Shown here: piece by piece, positions 34,720 through 43,387 of the stretch
Numbering within the stretch: the stretch's first letter is position 1
How the letters are laid out: each line of letters starts with the position of its first letter
NCBI GenBank assembly: GCA_965232595.1
Contig: OZ246983.1
Span: forward strand, 2,480,001-2,544,000
Direction of reading: 5' to 3'
DNA: 64,000 nt
From: SZUA-309 sp965232595
GTDB taxonomy: Bacteria > Pseudomonadota > Gammaproteobacteria > Pseudomonadales > Azotimanducaceae
Made by a program: the position numbers and the translations under genes
Notes under the pieces: generated by a model
What the model was told of the DNA's origin: nothing
The model's database searches: none
The model's input: the letters and a program-made list of their open reading frames with translations, nothing else

Positions 34720-35751
34720 TCAGCCCTGCATCAGCAGTGCCCGGAGATCGATGATGGCGGCGTTGGCCCGGGAGATGTAGGAGGCCATGACCAGGGAGTG
34801 ATTGGCCAGCAGGCCCAGACCGTCACCGTTCAGCACCATGGGGCTCCACAGGGTGTCCTGGGTGGGCTCGAGCTCGCGGATGATCTGCTGCAGGCTGACG
34901 CGAGCGTTTTTCTTGTCCAGCACGTCGCCGAAGTCCTGCTCCATGGCCCGGAGCAGCTGAATCAGGGCCCAGGTCTGGCCACGGGCCTCGTAGAAGACGT
35001 CGTCGATCTCGAGCCAGGGGGTTTTGTAGTCCTGCTCGGTGGGGGCCTCTGTGGCCATAGCAGCGGCGGAATCGCCGGCCAGGTCGATGTTCAGCTGGCG
35101 CTTGCCGACGCTGGCCGAGAGGCGCTGCGAGAGGCTGCCGAGGCGGGTCTCGACGCCCTGCAGCCAGCGCTGCAGGTTGTCGGCGCGGGCATAGAACTGG
35201 GCGTTGGGATCCGCGGGATCGGCCAGCCGCTCCAGATAGGCCTCCAGGTAACGCACACCGTCCCGATACTCGCTCTCAGAGGGCGGCAGGGCCCAGCTGG
35301 CGTTGTCGAAGAAGAACTTTCCTTCCGCCTCGCGCAGGTCCTCGTCCTCGACCGACTGGCTCTGCGAGCGTGAGAAGTCGATGCGGAACGAGCGGGCGGC
35401 GTCGCGGACCTGGGTCAGCACGCCGAATTCCCAGTTCGGGACGTTGTCCATCCACATGCCTGGGGGCAACAGGTCGTTGGAGAGGTAGCCGCCGCGTTTG
35501 TCGAGCAGCGTCTCTGCCAGGCGGATCAGCGTGGTCGTGGTGATGTAGCCGGTAACAAGCTCCCGGCCGTTTTCCTGAGCGTGCTCGACGGCGTTAGCGC
35601 GGGCATCGAACAGATCGGGCTCGTAGTCCCACCACCAGGCGAGGAGCAGCACGAGCACGAGGTAAGCGACGATGGCGCCGATCCCGACTCGAACGATCAG
35701 GCCGCTGGTGCCGGCGTCGTCGCCGGTCGATTGCCAGAACTTCCAGTTCAT
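34720..35751 (-). CDS. DUF2333 family inner-membrane protein
   Basis: The 343-residue protein has one N-terminal membrane helix (IGAIVAYLVLVLLLAWWW) and a large, helical, probably periplasmic domain. The segments LSNDLLPPGMWMDNVPNWEFGVL and RDAARSFRIDFSRSQSQS identify the DUF2333 family of gammaproteobacteria. Its function is unknown. It is followed by a strong hairpin and lies 50 bases downstream of the copper-chaperone gene on the same strand. Confidence 0.88.
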   Translation of the reverse strand: MNWKFWQSTGDDAGTSGLIVRVGIGAIVAYLVLVLLLAWWWDYEPDLFDARANAVEHAQENGRELVTGYITTTTLIRLAETLLDKRGGYLSNDLLPPGMWMDNVPNWEFGVLTQVRDAARSFRIDFSRSQSQSVEDEDLREAEGKFFFDNASWALPPSESEYRDGVRYLEAYLERLADPADPNAQFYARADNLQRWLQGVETRLGSLSQRLSASVGKRQLNIDLAGDSAAAMATEAPTEQDYKTPWLEIDDVFYEARGQTWALIQLLRAMEQDFGDVLDKKNARVSLQQIIRELEPTQDTLWSPMVLNGDGLGLLANHSLVMASYISRANAAIIDLRALLMQG

Positions 35752-35800
35752 ACTTCTTCCTTATCTGCTCCGCGCTGTTTTCGCTCGCCGGGTCCCGCGC

Positions 35801-36259
35801 TCAGGTTTCACCTGGTGCTATCTGCTCAAAGGTCACGGACTGCGTGCTGCCGTCCGCGAACTCGAGCTCTACCACCAGCTCAGGGTCCAGAGATTTTACC
35901 CCGAACAGCATCAGGTGACGTCCGCCGGTCTCGAATCGAACCGTCTCGCCCGCTGGGATCTCGACCTGCTGCAGGCGGCGCATGCGCATCATTCCATCGT
36001 CCATGCGCGTGGTGTGGATCTCCATCGCCCGCACGGCTTCAGAGCTGGCGCCGACCAGGGTGACAGCTGATGGCGTTCGATTCTGTACGTCCATGTAAGC
36101 CACCGTTTTGTCCTGACCGGGGATCAGAGCCCGGACCCGGGCATTCTCGATCAGGATTTCCGGTGCGGGCGTGCAGGCGCCGAAAAGCAGCAGCAGCCCG
36201 AGCAGCAGCGCGCGCGGACCGTTCGGGGTGCGGGTGCTGCGCAGCCGGTCAATCCGCAC
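35801..36259 (-). CDS. PCu(A)C copper chaperone, lipoprotein
   Basis: The 152-residue exported protein has a lipobox LLFGAC and a PCu(A)C domain with the copper ligands in MEIHTTRMDDGMM...GGRHLMLFG, matching the His/Met-x10-Met-x21-His-x-Met type pattern. Such proteins deliver Cu(I) to the CuA or CuB site of cytochrome oxidase in the periplasm. Its start overlaps the end of the upstream TPR-like gene by 11 bases, suggesting a shared mRNA. The nearby dsbD, which supplies periplasmic reducing power, fits a role in oxidase or cytochrome assembly. Confidence 0.92.
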   Translation of the reverse strand: MRIDRLRSTRTPNGPRALLLGLLLLFGACTPAPEILIENARVRALIPGQDKTVAYMDVQNRTPSAVTLVGASSEAVRAMEIHTTRMDDGMMRMRRLQQVEIPAGETVRFETGGRHLMLFGVKSLDPELVVELEFADGSTQSVTFEQIAPGET

Positions 36260-36953
36260 TGCTCGAATCCTCGAAGCAGAGTATGTCGACGGCTGCCGGA
36301 GAGGCGATCTTCACCTGGGCGCGTACCCGCACCTCGCCGGGGGCCGAGTTCAGCTGCTGGAACACCCAGCGGCCTTCCGCGTCGTTGGAGACGTTGATGG
36401 TGACCCGGCAGTCGCCGGCTTTGGCGATCCCGCCGAGCCGCTTGAGCTTCGGGGTTAGCGACTGGCTGCGGGCAGCAACCAGGCGCCAGTCCAGCGTCTC
36501 TCGAGTCCGGTCGGCTGTCTCCACCAGCGCGATCTGATGCGCCATGGTTGCCACCGGCGGGTAGTCCGGGTAGATCATCCGCGCCTTGGAGACCATGGAA
36601 TCCGCTTTCAGCAGCTGGTCTGCATCCAGTGCCGTCTGCGCCTGCACCAGGAAGTGTTCGGCCAGTCGGGTCAGGCCGGCGTGGGCGTGGGCGTTGTCCG
36701 GCTCGTGGAACAGCACGTCGTGGTAGATCGACATGGCGCTGCCGCTGGCCGGGTAAATCAGGTGCGCCCGGCGCTCCGCTGCCTCAGCTTCATCGAGCAT
36801 GGCATCGATGTCGGCGGCGGCCAGCGCAAGCGCAGGCAGCAGCATGCACATTGAACATTGCAGGGCGCTGCGGGTCAGATTCCGGAAATTTCGGGCGAGT
36901 GGCCGCGAAATGCGGTTATTTTCACTAAAATGCACGAGTTCACGGCGGTGCAT
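36249..36953 (-). CDS. exported TPR-like hypothetical protein
   Basis: This 234-residue protein has a secretion signal (CSMCMLLPALALAAAD) and a helical middle resembling tetratricopeptide repeats (HDVLFHEPDNAHAHAGLTRLAEHFLVQAQ and ADQLLKADSMVSKARMIYPDY), then a beta-rich tail with two cysteines. The start is uncertain: the ATG given here yields a 45-residue leader, while an internal ATG at about 36851 gives a normal signal peptide. It overlaps the copper-chaperone gene by 11 bases. The family is not recognised. Confidence 0.68.
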   Translation of the reverse strand: MHRRELVHFSENNRISRPLARNFRNLTRSALQCSMCMLLPALALAAADIDAMLDEAEAAERRAHLIYPASGSAMSIYHDVLFHEPDNAHAHAGLTRLAEHFLVQAQTALDADQLLKADSMVSKARMIYPDYPPVATMAHQIALVETADRTRETLDWRLVAARSQSLTPKLKRLGGIAKAGDCRVTINVSNDAEGRWVFQQLNSAPGEVRVRAQVKIASPAAVDILCFEDSSSAD

Positions 36954-37038
36954 CGAGGGACGGACTATATTGCCCGGTCATCTGGCGAACTCCAATGACT
37001 TTGGCGTGTCCCTTTAAACAACGCGAGTGATTACGCAA

Positions 37039-39042
37039 ATGGACCAGCGGACAGATCTGATGGGCAACTCCTCTGCCGTACGACGCTTTCTAAGCGTCAG
37101 TTTTATTGCTTTTATCGCAAGTATGCTCGCGCCGTCGGCGCTGGCGGCTAATAGCCTGCTCGATGACGCGCCGGTGGCGGCGAACTCGGACAAGGTGGAC
37201 GAGTGGTCGTTTGAAGAGCCCGAGTTTCTGCACGTGGACGAAGCCTTCGTGCTCAGCGCGGAAGTGGCCGAAGACGGCGCCGTGCTTGCCCGCTGGGACA
37301 TCGAGGACGGTTACTACCTCTACCGGCATCGCTTTGCTTTCAGTTCCCGCATAGACGCGGAGCATCCGGCGACGCCAATCACCTTCGCTGAGCCGGAGAT
37401 TCCGCCTGGAAAGAAGAAGGTGGATGAGTACTTCGGGGACGTGGAGGTTTATTACCACAGCGCCCAGGCCCGGGTGCCGGTGGCGGAAGGCGCTGGCATC
37501 GTCGAGGTGGGGATCAGCTATCAGGGCTGCGCGGACGCTGGCCTGTGTTACCCGCCGGAGACCAAGTGGGTTGCGCTGACCGTCGGCCAGCCTGGCGGCA
37601 CGCTTTCCGGGGGCGGCCCTGGCGCCAGTATTGCCAGCGCGCCCACCGGCGGCATCGTCCCGCAGACCGAGGAGCAGGCGCTCGCTTCGACGCTGGCAGA
37701 AGGCGGTCTTGCCACGGCGCTGCTGCTGTTTTTCCTCGGCGGCATCGCCCTGGCGTTCACGCCCTGCGTGCTGCCTATGGTGCCGATCCTGTCGAGCATC
37801 ATCGTCGGTGACTCGGAGGACATGAACCGGCGTCGTGCCTTCACGCTATCCGTTGCCTACGTGCTGGGCATGGCCGTGACCTATGCGGCGCTCGGCGTCC
37901 TGGTTGGCCTCTTCGGCGCGAGCCTGAACCTGCAGGCGGCGCTGCAGTCGCCGGGCGTGCTGGTGAGCTTTGCCGTCGTCTTTGTCCTGCTGTCCCTTTC
38001 CATGTTCGGCTTCTACGAGCTGCAGCTGCCGGCCAGCTGGCAGAACCGCCTGAACGCCATGGGCGACAAGGTGGGCGGCGGTAAGCACGCCAGCGTAGTG
38101 GTCATGGGCTCGCTGTCGAGCCTGGTGGTGTCACCCTGCGTATCGGCGCCGCTGGCCGGCGCGCTCATCTACATCAGCGCCACCGGTGACGCAGTGCTCG
38201 GCGGCCTGGCGCTCCTGACCCTCGGTCTTGGTATGGGCGTGCCGCTGATCCTGATCGGCGCCAGCGGCGGGCACCTGCTGCCGAAGGCCGGCGCCTGGAT
38301 GAACGCGGTGAAAGCCGTGTTTGGGGTGGGCCTGCTGGCGGTGGCCATCTGGCTGCTGGAGCGGGTGATCCCTGCCAGCGCGACCCTGGCCCTCTGGGCG
38401 GCACTCGCCATCGGCTGCGGCGTCTACCTCGGCGCCATGGATTTCTCGCCGCGGCAGGGCTGGGGCCAGCTCTGGAAAGCCAGTGGGGCCTTCAGCTTCA
38501 TCTACGGCGTCATGCTGCTGATCGGTGCTGCAACCGGGGCGGATGATCCGCTCAAGCCGCTGGATCGCATTGCCGGCGCTCCAGCGTCGATGCAGGTGGC
38601 GGGTGCGGACGGTAGCGTCCCGGACAGCAATGGCCTGACCTGGCACCCGGTTGCCAGCCTGGCCGAGCTCGACGCGGAGCTCGCCAAAGCCGCGCGAGAT
38701 GGGCAGCCTGCGCTGCTCGATCTTTACGCGGACTGGTGCATCTCCTGCAAAGTCATGGAGCGCAACGTGTTCCCACGGCCGGAAGTGTCGAGCCAGCTGG
38801 CTCAGTTCCGGCTGCTCAAAGCGGATGTGACCGAGAACAACGAGGACGACAAGGCCTTGATGGGCGCCTATGGCCTCTTCGGACCGCCTAGTCTGGTCTT
38901 TTTCGCGGGAGATCGCGGCGAGTTGAGCGATGTTCGTATTCAGGGTGAGGTCGGTGCAGAGTCGCTTGCGGCCCATCTGAGTGCGGTTCTCGACGCGGTG
39001 AACGTGGGTAAATTCGGCGATCTTGCAGCCAACTCCCTATAA
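37039..39042 (+). CDS. dsbD: thiol:disulfide interchange protein DsbD
   Basis: The protein (667 residues) moves electrons from cytoplasmic thioredoxin across the inner membrane to periplasmic partners. Its three modules are present: an N-terminal immunoglobulin-like domain with C-x5-C in QGCADAGLCYPP, an eight-helix membrane core with FTPCVLPM and VSPCVSAPL, and a C-terminal thioredoxin domain with ADWCISCK. The signal peptide ends SALAA. Start choice is open between a GTG at 37027 and ATGs at 37039 and 37060, none with a strong ribosome-binding site. It heads the aroQ-accB-prmA run, as in Pseudomonas. Confidence 0.95.
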   Translation: MDQRTDLMGNSSAVRRFLSVSFIAFIASMLAPSALAANSLLDDAPVAANSDKVDEWSFEEPEFLHVDEAFVLSAEVAEDGAVLARWDIEDGYYLYRHRFAFSSRIDAEHPATPITFAEPEIPPGKKKVDEYFGDVEVYYHSAQARVPVAEGAGIVEVGISYQGCADAGLCYPPETKWVALTVGQPGGTLSGGGPGASIASAPTGGIVPQTEEQALASTLAEGGLATALLLFFLGGIALAFTPCVLPMVPILSSIIVGDSEDMNRRRAFTLSVAYVLGMAVTYAALGVLVGLFGASLNLQAALQSPGVLVSFAVVFVLLSLSMFGFYELQLPASWQNRLNAMGDKVGGGKHASVVVMGSLSSLVVSPCVSAPLAGALIYISATGDAVLGGLALLTLGLGMGVPLILIGASGGHLLPKAGAWMNAVKAVFGVGLLAVAIWLLERVIPASATLALWAALAIGCGVYLGAMDFSPRQGWGQLWKASGAFSFIYGVMLLIGAATGADDPLKPLDRIAGAPASMQVAGADGSVPDSNGLTWHPVASLAELDAELAKAARDGQPALLDLYADWCISCKVMERNVFPRPEVSSQLAQFRLLKADVTENNEDDKALMGAYGLFGPPSLVFFAGDRGELSDVRIQGEVGAESLAAHLSAVLDAVNVGKFGDLAANSL

Positions 39043-39121
39043 AAATCCCCTAAATGCTGGATTCGTGCGGCGATCTCCGGCAAACTCCGCGCATCTTCAT
39101 CGATTCTAGCGAGGCCGGACC

Positions 39122-39568
39122 ATGGCCCGATTGCTGGTGCTGAACGGCCCCAATCTCAACCTGCTTGGAACCCGGGAGCCGGAGATTTACGGCTCGGACA
39201 CCCTCTCGGACATCAATGCCCGGCTCACGTCGCAGGCTGAAGCGCAGGGGCACGACATCAGCTTTGTCCAGAGCAACGCCGAGCACGAGCTGATCGACGC
39301 GGTTCATCAGGCGCGCGCGGACGGCGTCGGCTGCATCGTCATCAACCCTGGCGCCTTCACCCACACCAGCATCGGCCTCCGTGACGCGCTGCTGGGAGTG
39401 GCGATTCCGTTCATCGAGGTGCACCTCTCCAACGTGCATGCCCGGGAGGATTTCCGGCAGACCTCCTATCTCTCCGACGTCGCCGTCGGCGTCATTACTG
39501 GTCTGGGTGCAAAGGGTTATGAGTATGCCGTGGACCGCGCGGCCGCGATCTGTGAGGAGGGCGCATGA
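39122..39568 (+). CDS. aroQ: type II 3-dehydroquinate dehydratase
   Basis: The 148-residue enzyme converts 3-dehydroquinate to 3-dehydroshikimate in aromatic amino-acid synthesis. It has the type II signature LNGPNLNLLGTREPEIYG, the catalytic Asn/His region NPGAFTHTS and EVHLSNVHARE. Type II enzymes are dodecamers of about 150 residues, which fits. Its stop overlaps the accB start by four bases. Confidence 0.97.
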   Translation: MARLLVLNGPNLNLLGTREPEIYGSDTLSDINARLTSQAEAQGHDISFVQSNAEHELIDAVHQARADGVGCIVINPGAFTHTSIGLRDALLGVAIPFIEVHLSNVHAREDFRQTSYLSDVAVGVITGLGAKGYEYAVDRAAAICEEGA

Positions 39569-39999
39569 GCGTTGATCTGCGAAAGGTGAAGAAGCTCATC
39601 GAGCTGGTGGAGGAGTCCGGCATATCCGAGCTCGAGGTCCGGGATGGCGACGAAACCATCCGGATCGCCCGGCACGGCACCCAGGTCGTGGCGGCGCCGC
39701 CTGTTCAGGCGGGCGTGGCAGCCCCTGTGGCGCCTGCGGCCGCGCCAGCAGCCCCCACCAGCAATGGTCATCAGGTCCGATCGCCGATGGCTGGTACTTT
39801 CTATCGCTCTCCGGCGCCCGATGCGGAGCCCTTTGTCGCGGTAGGCCAGGCGGTTTCCCCGGGGGACGTGCTCTGCATCATCGAGAGCATGAAGATGATG
39901 AACGAGATCAAAGCCGAGCAGCCCGGTGTCTGCACCGCCATCCTGGTGGAGAACGGAGCGGCGATCGGTTCGGGTCAGGCGCTCTTCAGCTTCGAATAG
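39565..39999 (+). CDS. accB: biotin carboxyl carrier protein of acetyl-CoA carboxylase
   Basis: The 144-residue protein carries biotin for the first step of fatty-acid synthesis. Biotin is attached to Lys110 in ESMKMMNEI, and an Ala/Pro-rich linker separates the N-terminal helix from the biotinyl domain. Its ATG overlaps aroQ. In nearly all gammaproteobacteria accC follows directly; here the next gene is prmA, nine bases on, so the biotin carboxylase gene must be elsewhere. The carrier itself looks intact. Confidence 0.97.
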   Translation: MSVDLRKVKKLIELVEESGISELEVRDGDETIRIARHGTQVVAAPPVQAGVAAPVAPAAAPAAPTSNGHQVRSPMAGTFYRSPAPDAEPFVAVGQAVSPGDVLCIIESMKMMNEIKAEQPGVCTAILVENGAAIGSGQALFSFE

Positions 40000-40008
40000 G
40001 CGGTTGCC

Positions 40009-40911
40009 GTGGGCTGGCTGAAGCTGACGCTGGCGCTGCCGAAGGCATCGGTCGAGGCGACGGAAACCCTGCTGGAACCCTTTGCTCCGGTATCCCTGAC
40101 CGTATCCGATGCCGGTGACGAACCTCTCCTCGAACCGCAACCCGGCGCGACGCCCCTGTGGCAGGCGTGTCGGCTGGAGGCGCTGTTCAACCCCGACCTG
40201 GACGTGGCCGGCCTCAAGGGGATGCTTGCCGCAGCGGGGCTCAGAGCGGAATCTCTGGACTTCGTCGATGATGCCGACTGGCAGAACCGCTGGCGGCAGT
40301 ACGCGGTGGATTTCTGCTTCGCCGACCGGTTCTGGCTGGTGCCTAGGGATACCCCGGCACCGGGCGAACCTGCCCTGCATCTGGACCCGGGCCTGGCGTT
40401 CGGCAGCGGCAGCCATCCCACCACCCGTCTCTGCCTGGATTGGCTGGCGCGCGCCGACCTGGGCGGCAAGCGGCTCCTGGATTACGGCTGCGGCTCGGGC
40501 ATTCTGGCGCTGGCAGCCCTGAAGCTCGGCGCCAGCCACGCTCTGGCCATCGATCACGACCCTCAGGCCCTGCTCGCCACGCGCGACAACGCTGCCTACA
40601 ATGCGATTGCCCTGCCAGGCGACGGCAGCACAGGTCTCGAAGTCGGGCAGCCGGAAGCGCTCGGCGACAGGACCTACGACGTGGTGGTGGCCAACATCCT
40701 GGCCAACCCGCTGATCGAGCTGGCCGATGTGCTGAGTGGCGCGCTGAAGGATCCGGGCGTGCTGGTGATGGCCGGGCTGCTGGAAGACCAGGCTGAGGAG
40801 GTCATGGCTGCGTACCCGACGTTGACCTTCGCACCCATCGTGCTGGAAACCGATGAGCAGGGAGGGCGCTGGGCACGTCTGGAGGGCCGCAGCGCCGGCG
40901 AGCAGAATTAG
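40009..40911 (+). CDS. prmA: ribosomal protein L11 methyltransferase
   Basis: The 300-residue protein trimethylates ribosomal protein L11 with S-adenosylmethionine. It has the L11-recognition N-terminal domain, then LDPGLAFGSGSHPTTRLCL, the SAM loop LDYGCGSGILALAALKLGA and NILANPL. The start is GTG, only nine bases after accB, and has no strong ribosome-binding site. It is followed by a zinc-ribbon/DUF3426 gene as in Pseudomonas. Confidence 0.96.
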   Translation: MGWLKLTLALPKASVEATETLLEPFAPVSLTVSDAGDEPLLEPQPGATPLWQACRLEALFNPDLDVAGLKGMLAAAGLRAESLDFVDDADWQNRWRQYAVDFCFADRFWLVPRDTPAPGEPALHLDPGLAFGSGSHPTTRLCLDWLARADLGGKRLLDYGCGSGILALAALKLGASHALAIDHDPQALLATRDNAAYNAIALPGDGSTGLEVGQPEALGDRTYDVVVANILANPLIELADVLSGALKDPGVLVMAGLLEDQAEEVMAAYPTLTFAPIVLETDEQGGRWARLEGRSAGEQN

Positions 40912-40941
40912 GAAACGGTCAGGATTACCGTCCCCGCAACC

Positions 40942-42231
40942 ATGGTCGAAGAAGATCTCGAACCGCTGATCACCCGCTGTCCGAACTGCTCCACGCAGTT
41001 CCGGGTGACCGAAAGCCAACTGGCTGCCGCTGGCGGCCGGGTGCGCTGCGGCGCCTGCCTGACCGTCTTCGAAGGGACCGAACATCTGATCCTCGACGAG
41101 GACAGCACCTTCAGTGACGGTGTGGAAGCGGACGCCGCGCTGGATGCGCTGCTCGACGAGCTCGGCAGCGAAGGCGTCGAGGCCGGGCAGCTGGCGCCTG
41201 ACGCAGCTGCGGATGGCGAAGCCGCCAGCGAAGATTCACCCGTCATCTACGGCGGCTTCGAGGACGAGGCCGTCGCGGATCTGAACGGCGACGCACCGGA
41301 GCAGACGATCGGCGCAGCCGCGTCCCCGGACGAGCCCGATGTTGAGCAGCCTGAGGCGTTAGCGGAACTCGATGACGGCAGCCTCGACGAGCAGACGGAC
41401 GAGCCTGCAGACGAGGACCCGGACGAAAGAACTGTCGAGCACCGAGCCGAAGAGGACGCCGCCCCGGTCGCTGGCCCCGAAACGGAAGAGCCTGAGGCTG
41501 CGAAAGCACCTGAGCAGGACGCGGACTATGCGGCCTGGATCCGACCAGGCACGCCGGACATCGAGCAGATGGTGGATGAGGTGGTGGCCTCTGGTCCCGT
41601 GCCAGCCGAAATACCAGCCGAAGACCTACCGCCTGAAGAAGCGCCGCCTGAAGAGGCTGCAGCAGCGGTAGCGGAGACGGCAGACGGCTTCCATCTTTCG
41701 GCGGTGGAAAAGGCCCTGGAGGAAGAGGGCGTTGCGACGCAGCCGATCAGCTTCGCCCCCGAGCCGCGGCGCTGGTGGGTAGGTGGCGTGGCGGCTGTGC
41801 TCGGTCTCGCCCTGCTGGCTCAGATCTTCTACCTGCAGTTACCCCAATGGTCCCGGGATCCCGATACTCGCGGCTTTTACGAGATGGCTTGTGGGCTGTT
41901 GGGCTGCGAGCTGCCGGAGATCCGGGCGCTGGCGGGCTTGCGGACGCGAAACCTGATGGTGCGCAGTCACCCCGAGCTCGCAAACGCGCTGGTGATCGAC
42001 GCCGTGATCGTCAATCAGGCTGGCTTCGCACAGCGCTTCCCAGGCCTCGAGCTGAAGTTCACCTCCGTTGGCGGCCTGCTGGTGGCGGGCCGGACCTTCC
42101 AGCCGGACGAGTACCTCAGCGGCGAGATCGGCGCCGGGGACCTCATGCCCGTCAACACTCCGGTCCAGGTTTCGCTGGAAATCGCCGATCCGGGCGAGGA
42201 AGCGGTGAACTACACCCTGAGTTTCCGCTAG
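40942..42231 (+). CDS. zinc-ribbon / DUF3426 membrane protein
   Basis: The 429-residue protein starts with an MJ0042-type zinc ribbon (RCPNCSTQFRV...RCGACLTVF). A very acidic, Glu/Asp/Ala/Pro-rich disordered region covers about 60-250, then one membrane helix (WWVGGVAAVLGLALLAQIFYLQ) and a C-terminal DUF3426 domain with the cysteine pair near ACGLLGCELPEI. This layout is conserved between prmA and dusB in Pseudomonas relatives. The function is unknown. The acidic linker is longer than I would expect for the family. Confidence 0.9.
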   Translation: MVEEDLEPLITRCPNCSTQFRVTESQLAAAGGRVRCGACLTVFEGTEHLILDEDSTFSDGVEADAALDALLDELGSEGVEAGQLAPDAAADGEAASEDSPVIYGGFEDEAVADLNGDAPEQTIGAAASPDEPDVEQPEALAELDDGSLDEQTDEPADEDPDERTVEHRAEEDAAPVAGPETEEPEAAKAPEQDADYAAWIRPGTPDIEQMVDEVVASGPVPAEIPAEDLPPEEAPPEEAAAAVAETADGFHLSAVEKALEEEGVATQPISFAPEPRRWWVGGVAAVLGLALLAQIFYLQLPQWSRDPDTRGFYEMACGLLGCELPEIRALAGLRTRNLMVRSHPELANALVIDAVIVNQAGFAQRFPGLELKFTSVGGLLVAGRTFQPDEYLSGEIGAGDLMPVNTPVQVSLEIADPGEEAVNYTLSFR

Positions 42232-42285
42232 CGGCAAGCCCGGCCGTGCAGACCGAATTCCGCACAGGAAAAGCTGCCGAAACGC

Positions 42286-42314
42286 TTCAGCTCCCGAAGC
42301 GGGAGGAGTATGAT
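42286..42314 (+). promoter_or_regulatory. candidate promoter and hairpin upstream of dusB
   Basis: TTCAGC and TATGAT are 17 bases apart, giving a plausible sigma70 promoter for dusB. The spacer contains a perfect six-base-pair hairpin, CTCCCG-AAG-CGGGAG. The hairpin could end the upstream transcript or hinder the promoter. Confidence 0.45.
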
Positions 42315-42332
42315 TCCGCCCCTTCCTAAGCC

Positions 42333-43322
42333 GTGCTTTCCGAAGCGCTTCTTTTGCTCGCAATAGGTCCCCACAAGCTGAGAAACAACGTGCTGCTGGC
42401 ACCCATGGCCGGGGTCACAGACGTGCCCTTCCGCGCGCTGACCTGGCGCTTCGGGGTGGGTCACGTGGTCTCCGAGATGGTGGGCAGCAAGGTGGAGCTG
42501 TGGGATACCGAGAAGTCCCGCCTGCGTCGGGGCACGGTGGACGGCATCAGCCCGGTAGCGGTGCAGATTGCCGGTGGCGACCCTGAGATCATCGCCGACG
42601 CGGCCCGCCGACACTGGCAGGACGGCGCAGACATCATCGACATCAACTTCGGCTGCCCGGCCAAGAAAGTTTGCCGGAAGGCGGCGGGATCCCAACTGCT
42701 TGGCGACGCGTCGCTGGTCCGGGAGATCATCGCGGCGGCGGTTGCTGCCGTTCCGGTCCCGGTGACGATCAAGATGCGAACGGGGCTCGCGCCTGACGCG
42801 CGCAACGGGGTGGAGATCGCCAGAATTGCGGAAGGCGAAGGGGTAGCCGCCATCGCCGTGCACGGCCGGACTCGAGCCTGCAAGTTCGAAGGCCAGGTGG
42901 AGTTCGGGACGATCGCCGCCATCAAATCTGCGGTCAGCGTGCCGGTCTTTGCCAACGGTGACATCGAGGATGCTGCAGCCGCGGCGGCCGTGCTCGAGCA
43001 GACGGGGGCGGACGGCGTGATGATCGGTCGTGCGGCGCTGGGCGCGCCCTGGCTGCCGGGGCAGATCGCCGGGGCGACCGGGGCGCTGACGGTTGCCGAG
43101 AAGCTCGCGGTCGTGCGCGAACATGTCAGCGCCGGGCACGAGTACTACGGCGCGGCAGGCGTGAAGATCATGCGCAAACACGTGCAGTGGTATCTGGAGA
43201 AGATGACGGAGTTAGGTGATCCCGCCTGGCGCCGCACGCTCAGCAGTGAGTTCAATCGGCTCACCGAGGCGGACGCGCAGAAGGCGCACCTGGAAGGCCT
43301 GGATACCAGGCTCGCTGCTTAG
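42333..43322 (+). CDS. dusB: tRNA-dihydrouridine synthase B
   Basis: The 329-residue FMN enzyme reduces uridine in the D-loop of tRNA. Diagnostic blocks are LLAPMAGVTDVPFRALTWRFG, DIIDINFGCPAKKVCRKAAGSQLL with the catalytic Cys, IKMRTGLAP, AVHGRTR and VFANGDIED. The start is uncertain; a GTG is used here, and a TTG seven codons on would match the usual N-terminus better. In relatives fis follows and overlaps or nearly touches dusB; here only 65 non-coding bases separate dusB from purH. Confidence 0.95.
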   Translation: MLSEALLLLAIGPHKLRNNVLLAPMAGVTDVPFRALTWRFGVGHVVSEMVGSKVELWDTEKSRLRRGTVDGISPVAVQIAGGDPEIIADAARRHWQDGADIIDINFGCPAKKVCRKAAGSQLLGDASLVREIIAAAVAAVPVPVTIKMRTGLAPDARNGVEIARIAEGEGVAAIAVHGRTRACKFEGQVEFGTIAAIKSAVSVPVFANGDIEDAAAAAAVLEQTGADGVMIGRAALGAPWLPGQIAGATGALTVAEKLAVVREHVSAGHEYYGAAGVKIMRKHVQWYLEKMTELGDPAWRRTLSSEFNRLTEADAQKAHLEGLDTRLAA

Positions 43323-43387
43323 AAAACCTGAAGCCGCCGCCATGGCGGCCAACATAACGTCGCCCCAGGCGACCAACGAAGAGAACC

